Shown in pieces: positions 24,577 to 33,191 of a stretch of DNA of 63,414 nt; positions within the stretch are counted from its first letter, which is position 1; the number at the start of each line of letters is the position of its first letter. Both the position numbers and the translations under genes were made by a program. The notes beneath the pieces are model-generated. The model made no database searches and was not told where the DNA came from. It saw nothing but the letters and a program-made list of their open reading frames with translations. The DNA comes from JBCCFW01 sp039029535 (GTDB lineage: Bacteria; Acidobacteriota; JBCCFW01), in contig JBCCFW010000022.1 in NCBI GenBank assembly GCA_039029535.1, forward strand, positions 1 through 63,414, read 5' to 3'.

Positions 24577-27075
24577 GTGCGGCAGTTCGCCCTCATCACC
24601 TGGCTGCTCGCTGTCGGCTCGGCCTGGGCCGGGCAGGTCACCGTCGTCGTGACCGAGCAGGGTGGCAAGCCCCTGGGTGACGTCGTCGTTCACCTGGGCC
24701 TGGCCGACCGACAGCCCTACTGGTTCGGCAGCGTCAGCCGGTACCGCCGGGGCCGAACCAGCTCTTCGGGCCAGGTCGTCTTCCGCGGCGTGCCGGCCGG
24801 CCGCTACGCGACGCAGGTGCGGGTCCAGTCGCCGCATCACGTGGCCCCCGAGTCCAACCCCTTTCAATCCAGTCTCGAGATCTCCGTTCCGGAGACAGGC
24901 GAGGTCGTGCAGGAAGTGCAGGTCGCTCGCGGCTTCGAGCTCCGCGCCGAGCTCGTCTCCAACGACGATGCCATCCCATCGAGCGCGCTCACCCTCGTCC
25001 ACGTCGACACGGGCTTCCAGCTCGAGATGCAGTTCTACGGACGTCAGCGGGAGTTGCAACGCACGCTCGTCCACGGCCGCTGGCGCGTGCGCTACGACGC
25101 ACCGCCGGGGGCCTTGCTGGTCGAGAACCAGGTCGACGGCTGGCCGCACGAGACACACGAGGTCACGCTCGAGGTCGACGAGGCCAAGCAGCGCGTCGAC
25201 ACGACCTGGATCGTCGAGGTGCAGGCCCGCGCGCACGGCAAGGTCGCGGCAGCCTCCGGCTGCGGAACGGGCACCGTCGAGGCCCACCTCCTCGAAGCCG
25301 GCGAGTGGCTGACGGCGGCGCGGGCTCGTGGTGGATCGAGCTACGAGGTCGTGCCGACCCACGTCGATCCCTACAGCTGTTACTTCGACTTGCCTCTCCC
25401 CTCCGGACGCTGGGAGCTCCGACCCGTCGGCGATCGCATCACGTCCTGGAGCCCGGACCCCGTCCTCGTCGAGCTCGGCGTCGGCGGTCGCGAGCACTCT
25501 TGGATCGACATCGAGCTCGACGACGGTCAGGACGGGCTCTCCATGGCAGTGGTCGTGCTCGACGCCGACGGACGCGTGCTGCCCGGTGCGGCCGTCGAGG
25601 TCCCCGCCGTCATCGGTGACCAGGCTCGAGCTCACTTGAAGACGACCGGACCTCGGGGCGACGTGCTCTTCGGAGGGTTGGTCAAGGGACCGCGGGAGGT
25701 GCTCGCCGGCGACGTCGACCACGTCGATGCACGAGTAGAGGCGAAGGACTGGGAGCTGCAACCCTCCGATTTCGACACGGGCGCCTGGAGGAAGAAACGG
25801 GTCGAGCTGCAGCTCGAGCGTGGCGCCGCGATCCGAGCCCAGGCACTCGACGAGCACGACGCCCCCGTGTCGGGCATCCGTCTCGTGGTGACCGCACTCG
25901 ACGAGCTCCCCATGCTCGTGCGCTCCGACGAGCTGAAGAAGCAGCGTCAGCAGCGAGAGATCGTCACGGACAACGACGGTCGAGCTTGGCTTCAGGGCTT
26001 CTTCCCCGGTCGCTACCACTTGAAGGCCGAGGCCGTCGGACACGCGAAGAGTCGTCGACATGTTCGGGTGTTCCACGGTGACGAAGGTGGTGACGACGAG
26101 CTCGAGATCGTCATCACGGGCGACGAGGTCGTGCCCTTGACGCTGAGCGTCCTCCCGGCCGCGCGGCTCACGGCCCAGCTTCGCTGCCGGGAGGGCGAGG
26201 AGCTCCCGACCGTGGCGTCGGTCCTGGTCTTGCCGGGACAATTGGCCTGGGACGTCGCGTCGGCACGCCTGCGTGGAGAAGAACACGAAGCCGAGGACGA
26301 CGTCGCCGTGCTGCGTGAGCCCGAGCAGGTCCTCGACGGTCCCGGTCGTGACGAGCTCGCCGTCGGTCCGCTCGAGCCGGGTCATTGGTTGCTGGCGGTC
26401 AAGCCAAGGGGCTTCGCCCGCTGGACCCTGCCGTGGGGCACCGAGCGCCTCATCGAGGCCGAGTCCATCCCCGTTGAGGCCGGTGAGACCGTCGACCTGG
26501 GCACGCTGGAGATCGACTGCACGCCACGCCTGGAGGTGCGCCCGCGGATGCTGTCAGGCGAGCTTCCCGACCTTCGGATCGCCGAGCTCGAGGCAGCCTG
26601 GCGTCCGGTCGATGAAGAACGACGCCACTTCGGCGAGGGCAACCAGCTCCCCGTGCGCTTCGAGCGCGATCGCATCGTCTTGCTGGAGAACCCGCAGGGT
26701 GAGGTCGACCTCGACATCGCCGTGCATCACCCCCACTTCCTGCCCTTCCCCTGGGTCGTGATCGAGGAGCGGCGGACCCTCGAGCCCGGCTCGCTACACG
26801 TGCACGAACCGGTCGTCGAGCGTCTCGGCGGAGCCATCGTGGTCCGGGACGGGAGTGACGGCTTCGCCAAGGCCGTGCTGCAGCGCGACGACCTGGTCGT
26901 GTCGGGCGTGACGCAAGAGCTCGAGGATGGCGTCGCGCTCCTTCCGGGGCTGGAGCCGGGTCGCTTCACGGTCCGTCTCTGCGAGGACCGTGAGTGTGAG
27001 CGAGTCACGAGGACCTGGGATGACGTGGCGGTCGAGCCGGGCGTGACCACGGAGCTCTCGGCAGTCATTCCCTGA
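24577..27075 (+). CDS. Large secreted protein with carboxypeptidase-regulatory-like (Ig-fold) domains
   Basis: An 832-residue exported protein; GTG 24577 has GGAGGAGG 7 nt upstream and opens a short signal peptide ending AWA-G. The mature protein is almost all beta-strand. Several segments have the CarboxypepD_reg/prealbumin-like pattern of G.P..D..V.......GRTSSSGQVVFRGVPAGRYATQV (25-75), repeated with variation further on (TTGPRGDVLFGGLVKGPREV; TDNDGRAWLQGFFPGRYHLKA). No enzymatic motif is visible. Position at the end of the TPR-FG-GAP operon suggests a surface assembly or adhesion role. Confidence 0.72.
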   Translation: MRQFALITWLLAVGSAWAGQVTVVVTEQGGKPLGDVVVHLGLADRQPYWFGSVSRYRRGRTSSSGQVVFRGVPAGRYATQVRVQSPHHVAPESNPFQSSLEISVPETGEVVQEVQVARGFELRAELVSNDDAIPSSALTLVHVDTGFQLEMQFYGRQRELQRTLVHGRWRVRYDAPPGALLVENQVDGWPHETHEVTLEVDEAKQRVDTTWIVEVQARAHGKVAAASGCGTGTVEAHLLEAGEWLTAARARGGSSYEVVPTHVDPYSCYFDLPLPSGRWELRPVGDRITSWSPDPVLVELGVGGREHSWIDIELDDGQDGLSMAVVVLDADGRVLPGAAVEVPAVIGDQARAHLKTTGPRGDVLFGGLVKGPREVLAGDVDHVDARVEAKDWELQPSDFDTGAWRKKRVELQLERGAAIRAQALDEHDAPVSGIRLVVTALDELPMLVRSDELKKQRQQREIVTDNDGRAWLQGFFPGRYHLKAEAVGHAKSRRHVRVFHGDEGGDDELEIVITGDEVVPLTLSVLPAARLTAQLRCREGEELPTVASVLVLPGQLAWDVASARLRGEEHEAEDDVAVLREPEQVLDGPGRDELAVGPLEPGHWLLAVKPRGFARWTLPWGTERLIEAESIPVEAGETVDLGTLEIDCTPRLEVRPRMLSGELPDLRIAELEAAWRPVDEERRHFGEGNQLPVRFERDRIVLLENPQGEVDLDIAVHHPHFLPFPWVVIEERRTLEPGSLHVHEPVVERLGGAIVVRDGSDGFAKAVLQRDDLVVSGVTQELEDGVALLPGLEPGRFTVRLCEDRECERVTRTWDDVAVEPGVTTELSAVIP

Positions 27076-27140
27076 GACCGACCGAGCTGTCATCCTCCCT
27101 CGGACGTCCTCCGCCCGCCCCACTCCGTCGAGCGCTCTCA

Positions 27141-28442
27141 GTGAAACCCCTCTCCCGGAACGTGCGCGCCTTCCTCGTCTTTCGAGTGCTGTTCAGCGCG
27201 CGCTTCTACTACCCGGTCCTCGCCGTCTTCTTCGTCGACCTGGGTCTCACGCTCGATCAGTACGCCATCTTGAACGTCGTGTGGGCTGCTTCCATCGTCG
27301 CCTGCGAGCTGCCGCTGGGCTCGCTGGCGGATCGCATCGGTCGACGACCGCTGGTGATCGGGGCCGCGGCGCTCTTCGTGATCGAGATGGTCGTTCTCGG
27401 CTTCGCGCCGACGGGCAACTCCACGTTGCTGTTCGTGGCCTTCCTCGTCAATCGCCTGCTCTCCGGTCTCTCCGAGGCAGCGGCCAGCGGTGCGGACGAG
27501 GCGCTCGCCTACGACACGCTCTGCGTCGAGGGCCGACGCGACGAGTGGCCCCGCGTCCTCACCCTGCTCCAGCGCTGGATGGCGGTCGCGTTCGTCTTCA
27601 CCATGCTCGCCGGTGCCGCCGTCTACGACGCTGAGTTGCTCAACGGCCTGTTCGGGACGACGCTTCGACCCGAGGACGTCGTCCGCTACCCGGTCCACCT
27701 CACGCTGCTCTTCGCACTGGGGACGCTGGTCGCAGCGTTCTGCCTGCGCGAGCCGACGACGAGCGAGAGCGAGGACGAAGACGGCTGGGGCGGCGTGCGG
27801 GCCGCGAGCCGCTTCGTCTTCGGCACGCCCTTCGTGCTGTCGGTCGTCGTGGTCTTCCTGGTCATCGACAGCGTGGTGCGTCTGTTCTTGACGATCCAGG
27901 CCAGTTGGCTCCGCAAGATCGACCTCACCGAGGCCTGGTTCGGCCCCGTCGGCGCCTTGCTGTCGGGGCTCGGATTCTTCTCACCGATCTTGGCCAACCG
28001 ACTCATCCGCCGCTGCTCGGCCCGCACGAGCTTCCTCGTCGCGGGCGGCCTCGGGATCCTGGGCCTGGCGGGCATCGGCTGGATCGACGACCTGCGCAGC
28101 CTGGTCTTCGTCGTGCCCGCTGCGCTGTCCTTCCACCTGCTCGGCTTCTTGACCTCCCACTACCTCCACGAACGAACAGCCTCGTCGATGCGAGCGACGG
28201 TGCTCAGCTTCCGGAGCCTCGCCGGCAACCTCGCCTACGGGGCGGTGGGTGCCCTCTACGCCCTGGCCTTCCGGCTCGCGGGCGACGGCACCCGACCCGC
28301 ACCGGGCTCACCGGAGGAAGAGCTCATCTTCGGCCGCACCCTGGCCTGGCTCCCCTTCCTCCTGCTCGGGATGCTGCTGGCCTGGTGGACGTGGTCACGC
28401 GCGGTCGTTCCCGACGAGACGAAGCCGTCCACCTCGGGCTGA
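27141..28442 (+). CDS. Major facilitator superfamily transporter
   Basis: A 433-residue inner-membrane protein with about twelve hydrophobic segments. The family signature between helices 2 and 3 is present (GSLADRIGRRPLVI). Start is the GTG at 27141; an upstream Shine-Dalgarno is not obvious. Substrate cannot be inferred. A strong hairpin after its stop separates it from the convergent lipoprotein gene. Confidence 0.87.
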   Translation: MKPLSRNVRAFLVFRVLFSARFYYPVLAVFFVDLGLTLDQYAILNVVWAASIVACELPLGSLADRIGRRPLVIGAAALFVIEMVVLGFAPTGNSTLLFVAFLVNRLLSGLSEAAASGADEALAYDTLCVEGRRDEWPRVLTLLQRWMAVAFVFTMLAGAAVYDAELLNGLFGTTLRPEDVVRYPVHLTLLFALGTLVAAFCLREPTTSESEDEDGWGGVRAASRFVFGTPFVLSVVVVFLVIDSVVRLFLTIQASWLRKIDLTEAWFGPVGALLSGLGFFSPILANRLIRRCSARTSFLVAGGLGILGLAGIGWIDDLRSLVFVVPAALSFHLLGFLTSHYLHERTASSMRATVLSFRSLAGNLAYGAVGALYALAFRLAGDGTRPAPGSPEEELIFGRTLAWLPFLLLGMLLAWWTWSRAVVPDETKPSTSG

Positions 28443-28454
28443 ACGAAGAAAGAA

Positions 28455-28489
28455 CGCCCGACAAGGCAGAGAGAGAACCTTGCCGGGCG
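28455..28489. terminator. Hairpin between convergent MFS and lipoprotein genes
   Basis: CGCCCGACAAGG (28455-28466) pairs with CCTTGCCGGGCG (28478-28489), 12 bp with one mismatch and an 11-nt purine-rich loop. It starts 13 bp after the MFS stop and lies between two convergent genes, so it can serve as a bidirectional terminator even without a clear T-run. Confidence 0.6.
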
Positions 28490-28576
28490 CCAGGGTCATC
28501 GACCCGCTGTCACGGGCCGGGCTGAGCCTCGAAAAATGAGAGTCCTGTCTTCGAGGCCATCCCCCGATCCGTCGGT

Positions 28577-29722
28577 CTAGATGTCGCTGATGTCGAGCGT
28601 GAACGTGCCGTTGCGGATGGACACGCCGGAGCCCTGACCTTCCTCACCGATCGGATCGTCACCGAGCTCGGGAGCGAAGGGCAGCGCGAGGGCGGCCAGG
28701 TCCAGGCTGAAGGTGCCCGTCACCTCGGTCGCGCTCACGGCGGTGACCGTGACGTTGCCGCAGCTTCCCAGGCTCATGCACTGGTAGGTGTCGATGTCCG
28801 TCGGGCTGGCACCCGAGCTGTAGTTGATGATGGGACCACCGACCAGCGCCACGTTCTGAGCCACGCCCACCATGCCCGACGAGATGTTCACGTTGGCGAA
28901 GTTGAACTGACGGGTCCGGCCGCCGGTGAAGATGCCGCCGGCGAAGGAGATGGTCGTCTCGGTGAGGGCGGAGACGCAGACGGTCGGGAAGCCGGTGCTG
29001 CTGCAAGGCGCATCGCCGGTGTCGTAGCCCAGACTCTCGTCACCGCTGATGTCGGCGACGATCTGGCCACCGCCAGCCGCGCCACCACCACCGCCGCCAC
29101 CTCCACCGCCGCCGGTGCCACCACCACCGGTGCTCGGCGGGGTGAAGCGGAAGCTGCCGTTGAGACGGACGCGGATGGTGCCGCCGGCCACGAAGCCCGA
29201 GGCGGCCAGGTCGATCTGGACCTCGACGAAGGTGTCACCCGAGCCCAGGAAGTCGGGCTCGACGTCGATGTCGCCACAGTCGCTGCCGTCGCAGGTGTAG
29301 GTCTCGAACACGCCGGCGGAGACCTCCTCGCGGTAGGTCGCCATCATCCCGGCCTGGGTGCCGAGGGTGTAGGCGCCCAACGCGTCGGGGATGCCCTCGA
29401 TCGTCAGGGTGCGGAGCCGGCCGTCATCGAGGCCGCTGAACTCGAAGTCGATGGTGCCGCCGGCCGCCTCGACACAGGCCGAGTCGTCGCCACCGGTGCA
29501 GGCAGTCGCGCCCGCGAAGTTGGCCGTGTCGGCATCCGTGACGTCCAGGTTGAGAGCCAGCACGCCGAGGCCGGTTCCGGTACCACCGCCACCGACGGGG
29601 GCGCCGACGCCGGTGAGCCGCGACGAGCTGCCGCAGGCGGTGATGGTGAAGAGCAGCACGGCCGCGGCGAGACCGCTGGCCAGCCGCGAAAACAGTCGGG
29701 ACTGAGAGTGCTTCATGATCAT
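28577..29722 (-). CDS. Secreted lipoprotein of unknown function with polyglycine linker
   Basis: A 381-residue protein with a lipoprotein signal (lipobox TITAC, then GSSSRL). Two similar halves of about 170 residues are separated by a nearly pure Gly linker (about residues 200-225); each half contains an SLGSCGNVTV/CDGSDCGDIDV-type Cys pair and predicted beta strands. No family is recognised. The ATG at 29722 or the second one 6 nt later could be used. It lies 28 bp behind the outer-membrane gene and is probably the second gene of the sigma-54-type operon. Confidence 0.65.
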   Translation of the reverse strand: MIMKHSQSRLFSRLASGLAAAVLLFTITACGSSSRLTGVGAPVGGGGTGTGLGVLALNLDVTDADTANFAGATACTGGDDSACVEAAGGTIDFEFSGLDDGRLRTLTIEGIPDALGAYTLGTQAGMMATYREEVSAGVFETYTCDGSDCGDIDVEPDFLGSGDTFVEVQIDLAASGFVAGGTIRVRLNGSFRFTPPSTGGGGTGGGGGGGGGGGAAGGGQIVADISGDESLGYDTGDAPCSSTGFPTVCVSALTETTISFAGGIFTGGRTRQFNFANVNISSGMVGVAQNVALVGGPIINYSSGASPTDIDTYQCMSLGSCGNVTVTAVSATEVTGTFSLDLAALALPFAPELGDDPIGEEGQGSGVSIRNGTFTLDISDI

Positions 29723-29750
29723 GGTTCTCGGTTCTTCGGGGAGAAGAGGG

Positions 29751-30293
29751 TCAGTTGCCCCAGCGGAAGCCGAGGGCGAAGGTCGTTTCCAGGTCGACGT
29801 GATCGGAGTCTTCGAGCCAACGCGCGCGTGCATCGAGACGCAGGTAAGCGTGCTCGGACACCGCGAACTTGCCGGCGAGGCCGAAGTGAGCGGTGAAGGT
29901 GTCGTCCTCGAAGGCGCTGGGATCGACGTCGATGAACGACGCACCCACTCCACCGAAGACCGTGAACACCGCGGTGTCCTCCGGGTTGACGTGGTAGACC
30001 GCCGACAGGTCGAGGTTCCACGCCTCGTAGTCGAACGGGGTCTTGCCGGAGAAGCCGTCGTCCTCGTGGAGGCCCAGGGCAGCCTGGAAGCCCCAGCGGT
30101 CCGACGCGTTGTAGCCGACACGCAGTCCGTAGACGGCTCCCTCACCGTCCAGCAGCGCGTCATCGGTGAAGAGAACACCACCGAAGAGCTCGAGCTCACC
30201 GGTGTACTCGCGCACGTCGGCGTGAGCGACCTCCGCACGAACGAAGAGAGACGAGACGACGACCACGAGGGTCATCCAAGCGGCACGCTGCAT
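29751..30293 (-). CDS. Outer-membrane beta-barrel protein
   Basis: A 180-residue protein: signal peptide 1-26 (ending AHA), then alternating hydrophobic/polar strands with aromatic girdles (GLRVGYNASDRWGFQAALGL, FTVFGGVGASFI, HFGLAGKFAVSEHAYLRLDARARW), closing with FALGFRWGN. The strand pattern and size suit an eight-stranded barrel. ATG 30293 has GGAG at 8 nt. A paralogue-like barrel lies at 58113-58625. The upstream region holds a -24/-12 promoter and an array of activator-like boxes. Confidence 0.75.
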   Translation of the reverse strand: MQRAAWMTLVVVVSSLFVRAEVAHADVREYTGELELFGGVLFTDDALLDGEGAVYGLRVGYNASDRWGFQAALGLHEDDGFSGKTPFDYEAWNLDLSAVYHVNPEDTAVFTVFGGVGASFIDVDPSAFEDDTFTAHFGLAGKFAVSEHAYLRLDARARWLEDSDHVDLETTFALGFRWGN

Positions 30294-30377
30294 GACGGAC
30301 ACTCCGCTGACGACGTGAAGACGACACGACCGAAGAGAGCTCTCTTCGGCCGCGAGTGACTGGGTTGCCCTAGCCAT

Positions 30378-30393
30378 AGCAGCTCGCGTGCCA
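30378..30393 (-). promoter_or_regulatory. Candidate sigma-54 (-24/-12) promoter of the outer-membrane/lipoprotein operon
   Basis: On the minus strand the sequence TGGCACGCGAGCTGCT fits the sigma-54 consensus TGGCACG-N4-TTGCW with one mismatch and has the obligatory GG-N10-GC spacing. It lies about 85 bp before the ATG of the outer-membrane gene, and a sigma-54 activator gene is immediately upstream. Confidence 0.6.
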
Positions 30394-30454
30394 GCTCGTG
30401 GTGAGCCGGAGGGCCGCTGGAATCGTCTTCGGAGCGCGTGCCGACGGCCCCGCG

Positions 30455-30514
30455 GGTAACCGAATCGGTAACGGTTACCGAGGTGGCGTTACCGGGGTTA
30501 CCCGTGGGTTACCC
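30455..30514. promoter_or_regulatory. Cluster of six GGTAAC/GTTACC boxes (candidate upstream activator sites)
   Basis: Six copies of the hexamer occur in 60 bp: GGTAAC at 30455 and 30467, GTTACC at 30474, 30488, 30497 and 30508. The second and third form a perfect palindrome, CGGTAACGGTTACCG (30466-30480). The cluster lies 60-140 bp upstream of the -24/-12 promoter, the right place for an enhancer bound by a sigma-54 activator, and directly beyond the stop codon of such an activator gene. Confidence 0.55.
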
Positions 30515-30537
30515 CTCCGGGAGAGCGCGAAGACCCG

Positions 30538-32109
30538 TCACTTCCCCTGCAGCCGACGACGGATGCGCGGCACGCTCTTGGGGTGGATCCCGAGCCGCTC
30601 GGCGACCACGGAGCTCCGCCCGCCGCACTCCTCCCAGACCCGCTGAAACTCGTCGAGATCCACCTTGGGTCGTCGTCCGAGAATGCGGCCCGACCAGCCC
30701 GGGGACTTGGCGGTCACCTCGATGTCCTCGATGACGTCGCCCTCGGTCAGCAGGGCAGCCCGCTCGAGCACGTTCTGCAGCTCCCGAACGTTGCCGGGCC
30801 AGTCGTGATCGAGGAGACGCTGGAGCGCGGCCCGACCGAGGTGCAGGTCGCGAGAGCCGAGCCGCTGGCGCGAGCTCTTGAGGAAGGCCTGAGCGAGCAG
30901 CGGGATGTCCTCCGCCCGCTCCGCCAATGGCGGCACGTGGGCGACCAAGACCGCGAGCCGGTAGTGGAGGTCGGCGCGCAGGGCCCCCTCGGCCATGGCT
31001 TGCTCGGGGTCGCGATCGAGTGACGCGATGACGCGGACGTCGACCTCGACGGGCTCGGTGCTACCCACGCGCGTGACCTTGCGCTCCTCCAACGCGAGCA
31101 AGAGCTTGACCTGGCAGGCCGGCGGCAAGGCCTGAAGCTCGTCGAGATAGAGCGTTCCTCCGTCAGCGGCCTCGAAGAGACCGGCCCGGGATCGCTCGGC
31201 GCCCGTGTAAGCACCACGCACGACGCCGAAGAGCTCGGCCTCGATGAGTGACTCGGGGATCGCGCCCGAGTTCACGTGGATGAACGGCTTGTCGGCGCGG
31301 GGGCTGGCCTCGTGGACCTGCCGCGCGAGGAGGGTCTTGCCGGTCCCCGTGGGACCGCACAGCAGGACGGGGACCTCGCCGGCCGCCGCCTGCCGGAGAC
31401 GGGCGAGCTGACCCTTGAAAGCCTCCGAGCAGGTGATGACCTCCGGGAAGCCCTCGACGCTCGCGTCTTCTTCAGCCAGCGCGCGATACACGGCCTCGGC
31501 CGCCACCGGGAGGATGGCGCGGACGGTGTCCATCGCGGCCTCGTCGAAGGTGTCGGTCTCGGTGGTGTTGTCGAGATAGATGAAGCCGATCATCCCGCCT
31601 TCGGGAACGATGGGGAGACAGGCGACGCTGCGGAGCTTCAGCGACTTGACCGACGCGGCGTCCTTGAAGTTGCTCTGAAGAGCATCGGTGGTGACCACCG
31701 CCTCACGGGAGCGCAGCACGCGTCGGATGATCGTGGTCGACACCAGCGAGTCGGGATCGTCGAGGTCCTTGCGCGCGAGCTCGCGCGCGGCGAGGAAGCG
31801 CCAGTCGCCGGTGGGCTCCTCGGTCGTCTCGCCAAACGGGCAGACCGCGACGAAGCCACGCTCGGCGCCGGTGAGGCTCACGACGATGTCGAGCACGCTC
31901 TCGGCGACCGGCTCGAGCCCCTGAGCACGGAGGATCGCCACCGTTCGCAGGAGCGTCCGACGCTGCCGCTCGGTGGTGCCTCGGAGGGCGTCGAGCTCCG
32001 CCAGGGCGTCTCGAAGCCCGGCGCGCACGCGGCGCTGGTCCTCGTCGCTGCTCCGACCGGCGTCGAGCCGGTCGAGCGCCTCGGTGAGCTGCTCGGGCGA
32101 GTCGGTCAC
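30538..32109 (-). CDS. Sigma-54-dependent transcriptional activator with GAF sensor domain
   Basis: A 523-residue NtrC-type activator. An N-terminal coiled region and GAF-like domain (about 60-210) precede the AAA+ domain with Walker A GPTGTGKT at 252-259, the sigma-54-contact loop GAYTGA at 299-304 (a tolerated variant of GAFTGA), Walker B TLYLDE, and the family's NVRELQN motif. A Fis-like helix-turn-helix closes the protein (VWEECGGRSSVVAERLGIHPKSV). GTG 32109 is chosen because GAGG stands 6 nt before it. No receiver domain is present, so control is probably by ligand binding to the GAF domain. The repeat array and -24/-12 promoter just downstream are its likely targets. Confidence 0.9.
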   Translation of the reverse strand: MTDSPEQLTEALDRLDAGRSSDEDQRRVRAGLRDALAELDALRGTTERQRRTLLRTVAILRAQGLEPVAESVLDIVVSLTGAERGFVAVCPFGETTEEPTGDWRFLAARELARKDLDDPDSLVSTTIIRRVLRSREAVVTTDALQSNFKDAASVKSLKLRSVACLPIVPEGGMIGFIYLDNTTETDTFDEAAMDTVRAILPVAAEAVYRALAEEDASVEGFPEVITCSEAFKGQLARLRQAAAGEVPVLLCGPTGTGKTLLARQVHEASPRADKPFIHVNSGAIPESLIEAELFGVVRGAYTGAERSRAGLFEAADGGTLYLDELQALPPACQVKLLLALEERKVTRVGSTEPVEVDVRVIASLDRDPEQAMAEGALRADLHYRLAVLVAHVPPLAERAEDIPLLAQAFLKSSRQRLGSRDLHLGRAALQRLLDHDWPGNVRELQNVLERAALLTEGDVIEDIEVTAKSPGWSGRILGRRPKVDLDEFQRVWEECGGRSSVVAERLGIHPKSVPRIRRRLQGK

Positions 32110-32353
32110 GGTGTTCCTCACGGGCGGCCCGTCGACGTGACGGCGACCTCGACGTCGAGTCGAAGCAAGGCCCGTGCCTCTCCACCTTGCAAGACCGGGC
32201 TCCCCTCCGTCCATGCCGTCCGGTCCGGGAGACCCTCGTCTTGATCGGAATCGTGACCGGGTCTCAGTTGCCCGGCCAGGGCCCCCGTCCCAGCTTATGG
32301 AAGCGCCTTCATGACCTTGGAGAGTCTCTCCTTCTCCCGCGAGCTTCTCCCTC

Positions 32354-33127
32354 TTGTCCCGAGACTTCCCCGGCACCGACGCGCGTTCCTGGCGGACGCT
32401 GCAACGTGAGATCGCGGCCCGGCCGCGGGCGACGCACGAGGACAACCTCGAGCTCATCCGCCGCAGCCAGGACGGCGATCGCGAAGCCCTCGACGAGCTG
32501 GTCACCCGCAACCTCCGGCTCGTGACCAAGATCGCCTGGCAGTTCCGGGGCTGCGGTCGAGAGATCGGCGACCTCGTGCAGGACGGGACCCTGGGTCTCC
32601 TTCGCGCCGTGGCACGCTTCGACCCCTCTCAAGGCTGCACCTTCGCGACCTACGCGGGCCGACTCGTCCATCAGGCGATGATCCAGTCGCTCGAAGACCG
32701 CGGCTCGCTCATCCGGGTGCCGGCGCGACAGCAACGTCGCGGCCTGCGAGCGCCGACGACCTACTCGCTCGACGAACCCTCGGGCCGCGAGGGCGCACGT
32801 CGCAACGTCGCCGACCTGCTCCCCACGGTCGAGGGAGGGCAAGAGCCGCATGCCGAAGCAGCCTGGGCGGCGGCCCGTCTCGACCGCCTGCTCGATCGGC
32901 TCAGCGAGCGCGAGGCGGAGATCGTCCGCTGCCGTGCCGAGGGTCACTCGACCGGCGAGCTCGGTCGCCGGCTCAAGCTCTCGCGTCAGCGCGTCTCTCA
33001 GCTCGAGCAGCTCGCCTTGCAGAAGCTCCGAGGAGAGCAGGAGCAGGGCGGGCTCGGCACCAGCCTCCTGACGCTCGCCGCCGTCGCCGGACCGAGAGCG
33101 CCGCGTCCCCTCGGTCCGCCTCGGTGA
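32354..33127 (+). CDS. Sigma-70-family RNA polymerase sigma factor
   Basis: A 257-residue protein with sigma region 2 (residues about 30-110: NLRLVTKIAWQFRG, IGDLVQDGTLGLLRAVARFDPSQGCTFATYA) and region 4 (about 180-230: LSEREAEIVRCRAEGHSTGELGRRLKLSRQRVSQLE). Region 1.1 is absent and region 3 is short, so it resembles group 3 or RpoD-like alternative sigma factors rather than the ECF type. The only in-frame start available is TTG 32354; start and leader are uncertain. It diverges from the sigma-54 activator gene. Confidence 0.83.
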   Translation: MSRDFPGTDARSWRTLQREIAARPRATHEDNLELIRRSQDGDREALDELVTRNLRLVTKIAWQFRGCGREIGDLVQDGTLGLLRAVARFDPSQGCTFATYAGRLVHQAMIQSLEDRGSLIRVPARQQRRGLRAPTTYSLDEPSGREGARRNVADLLPTVEGGQEPHAEAAWAAARLDRLLDRLSEREAEIVRCRAEGHSTGELGRRLKLSRQRVSQLEQLALQKLRGEQEQGGLGTSLLTLAAVAGPRAPRPLGPPR

Positions 33128-33191
33128 CGGACCACCATGCTGATCGCTCGCCTCGCCCCGGTGTCGACGGGGACTGATACGGTAGGCGTTC

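Noticed and set aside
23611..26385. A 924-codon open frame on the minus strand
   Set aside because: It lies antisense to the FG-GAP lipoprotein and the large secreted protein, which have signal peptides and recognisable domains; its translation is Val/Arg/Asp-biased with no motif. GC-rich codon use leaves the antisense frame open.
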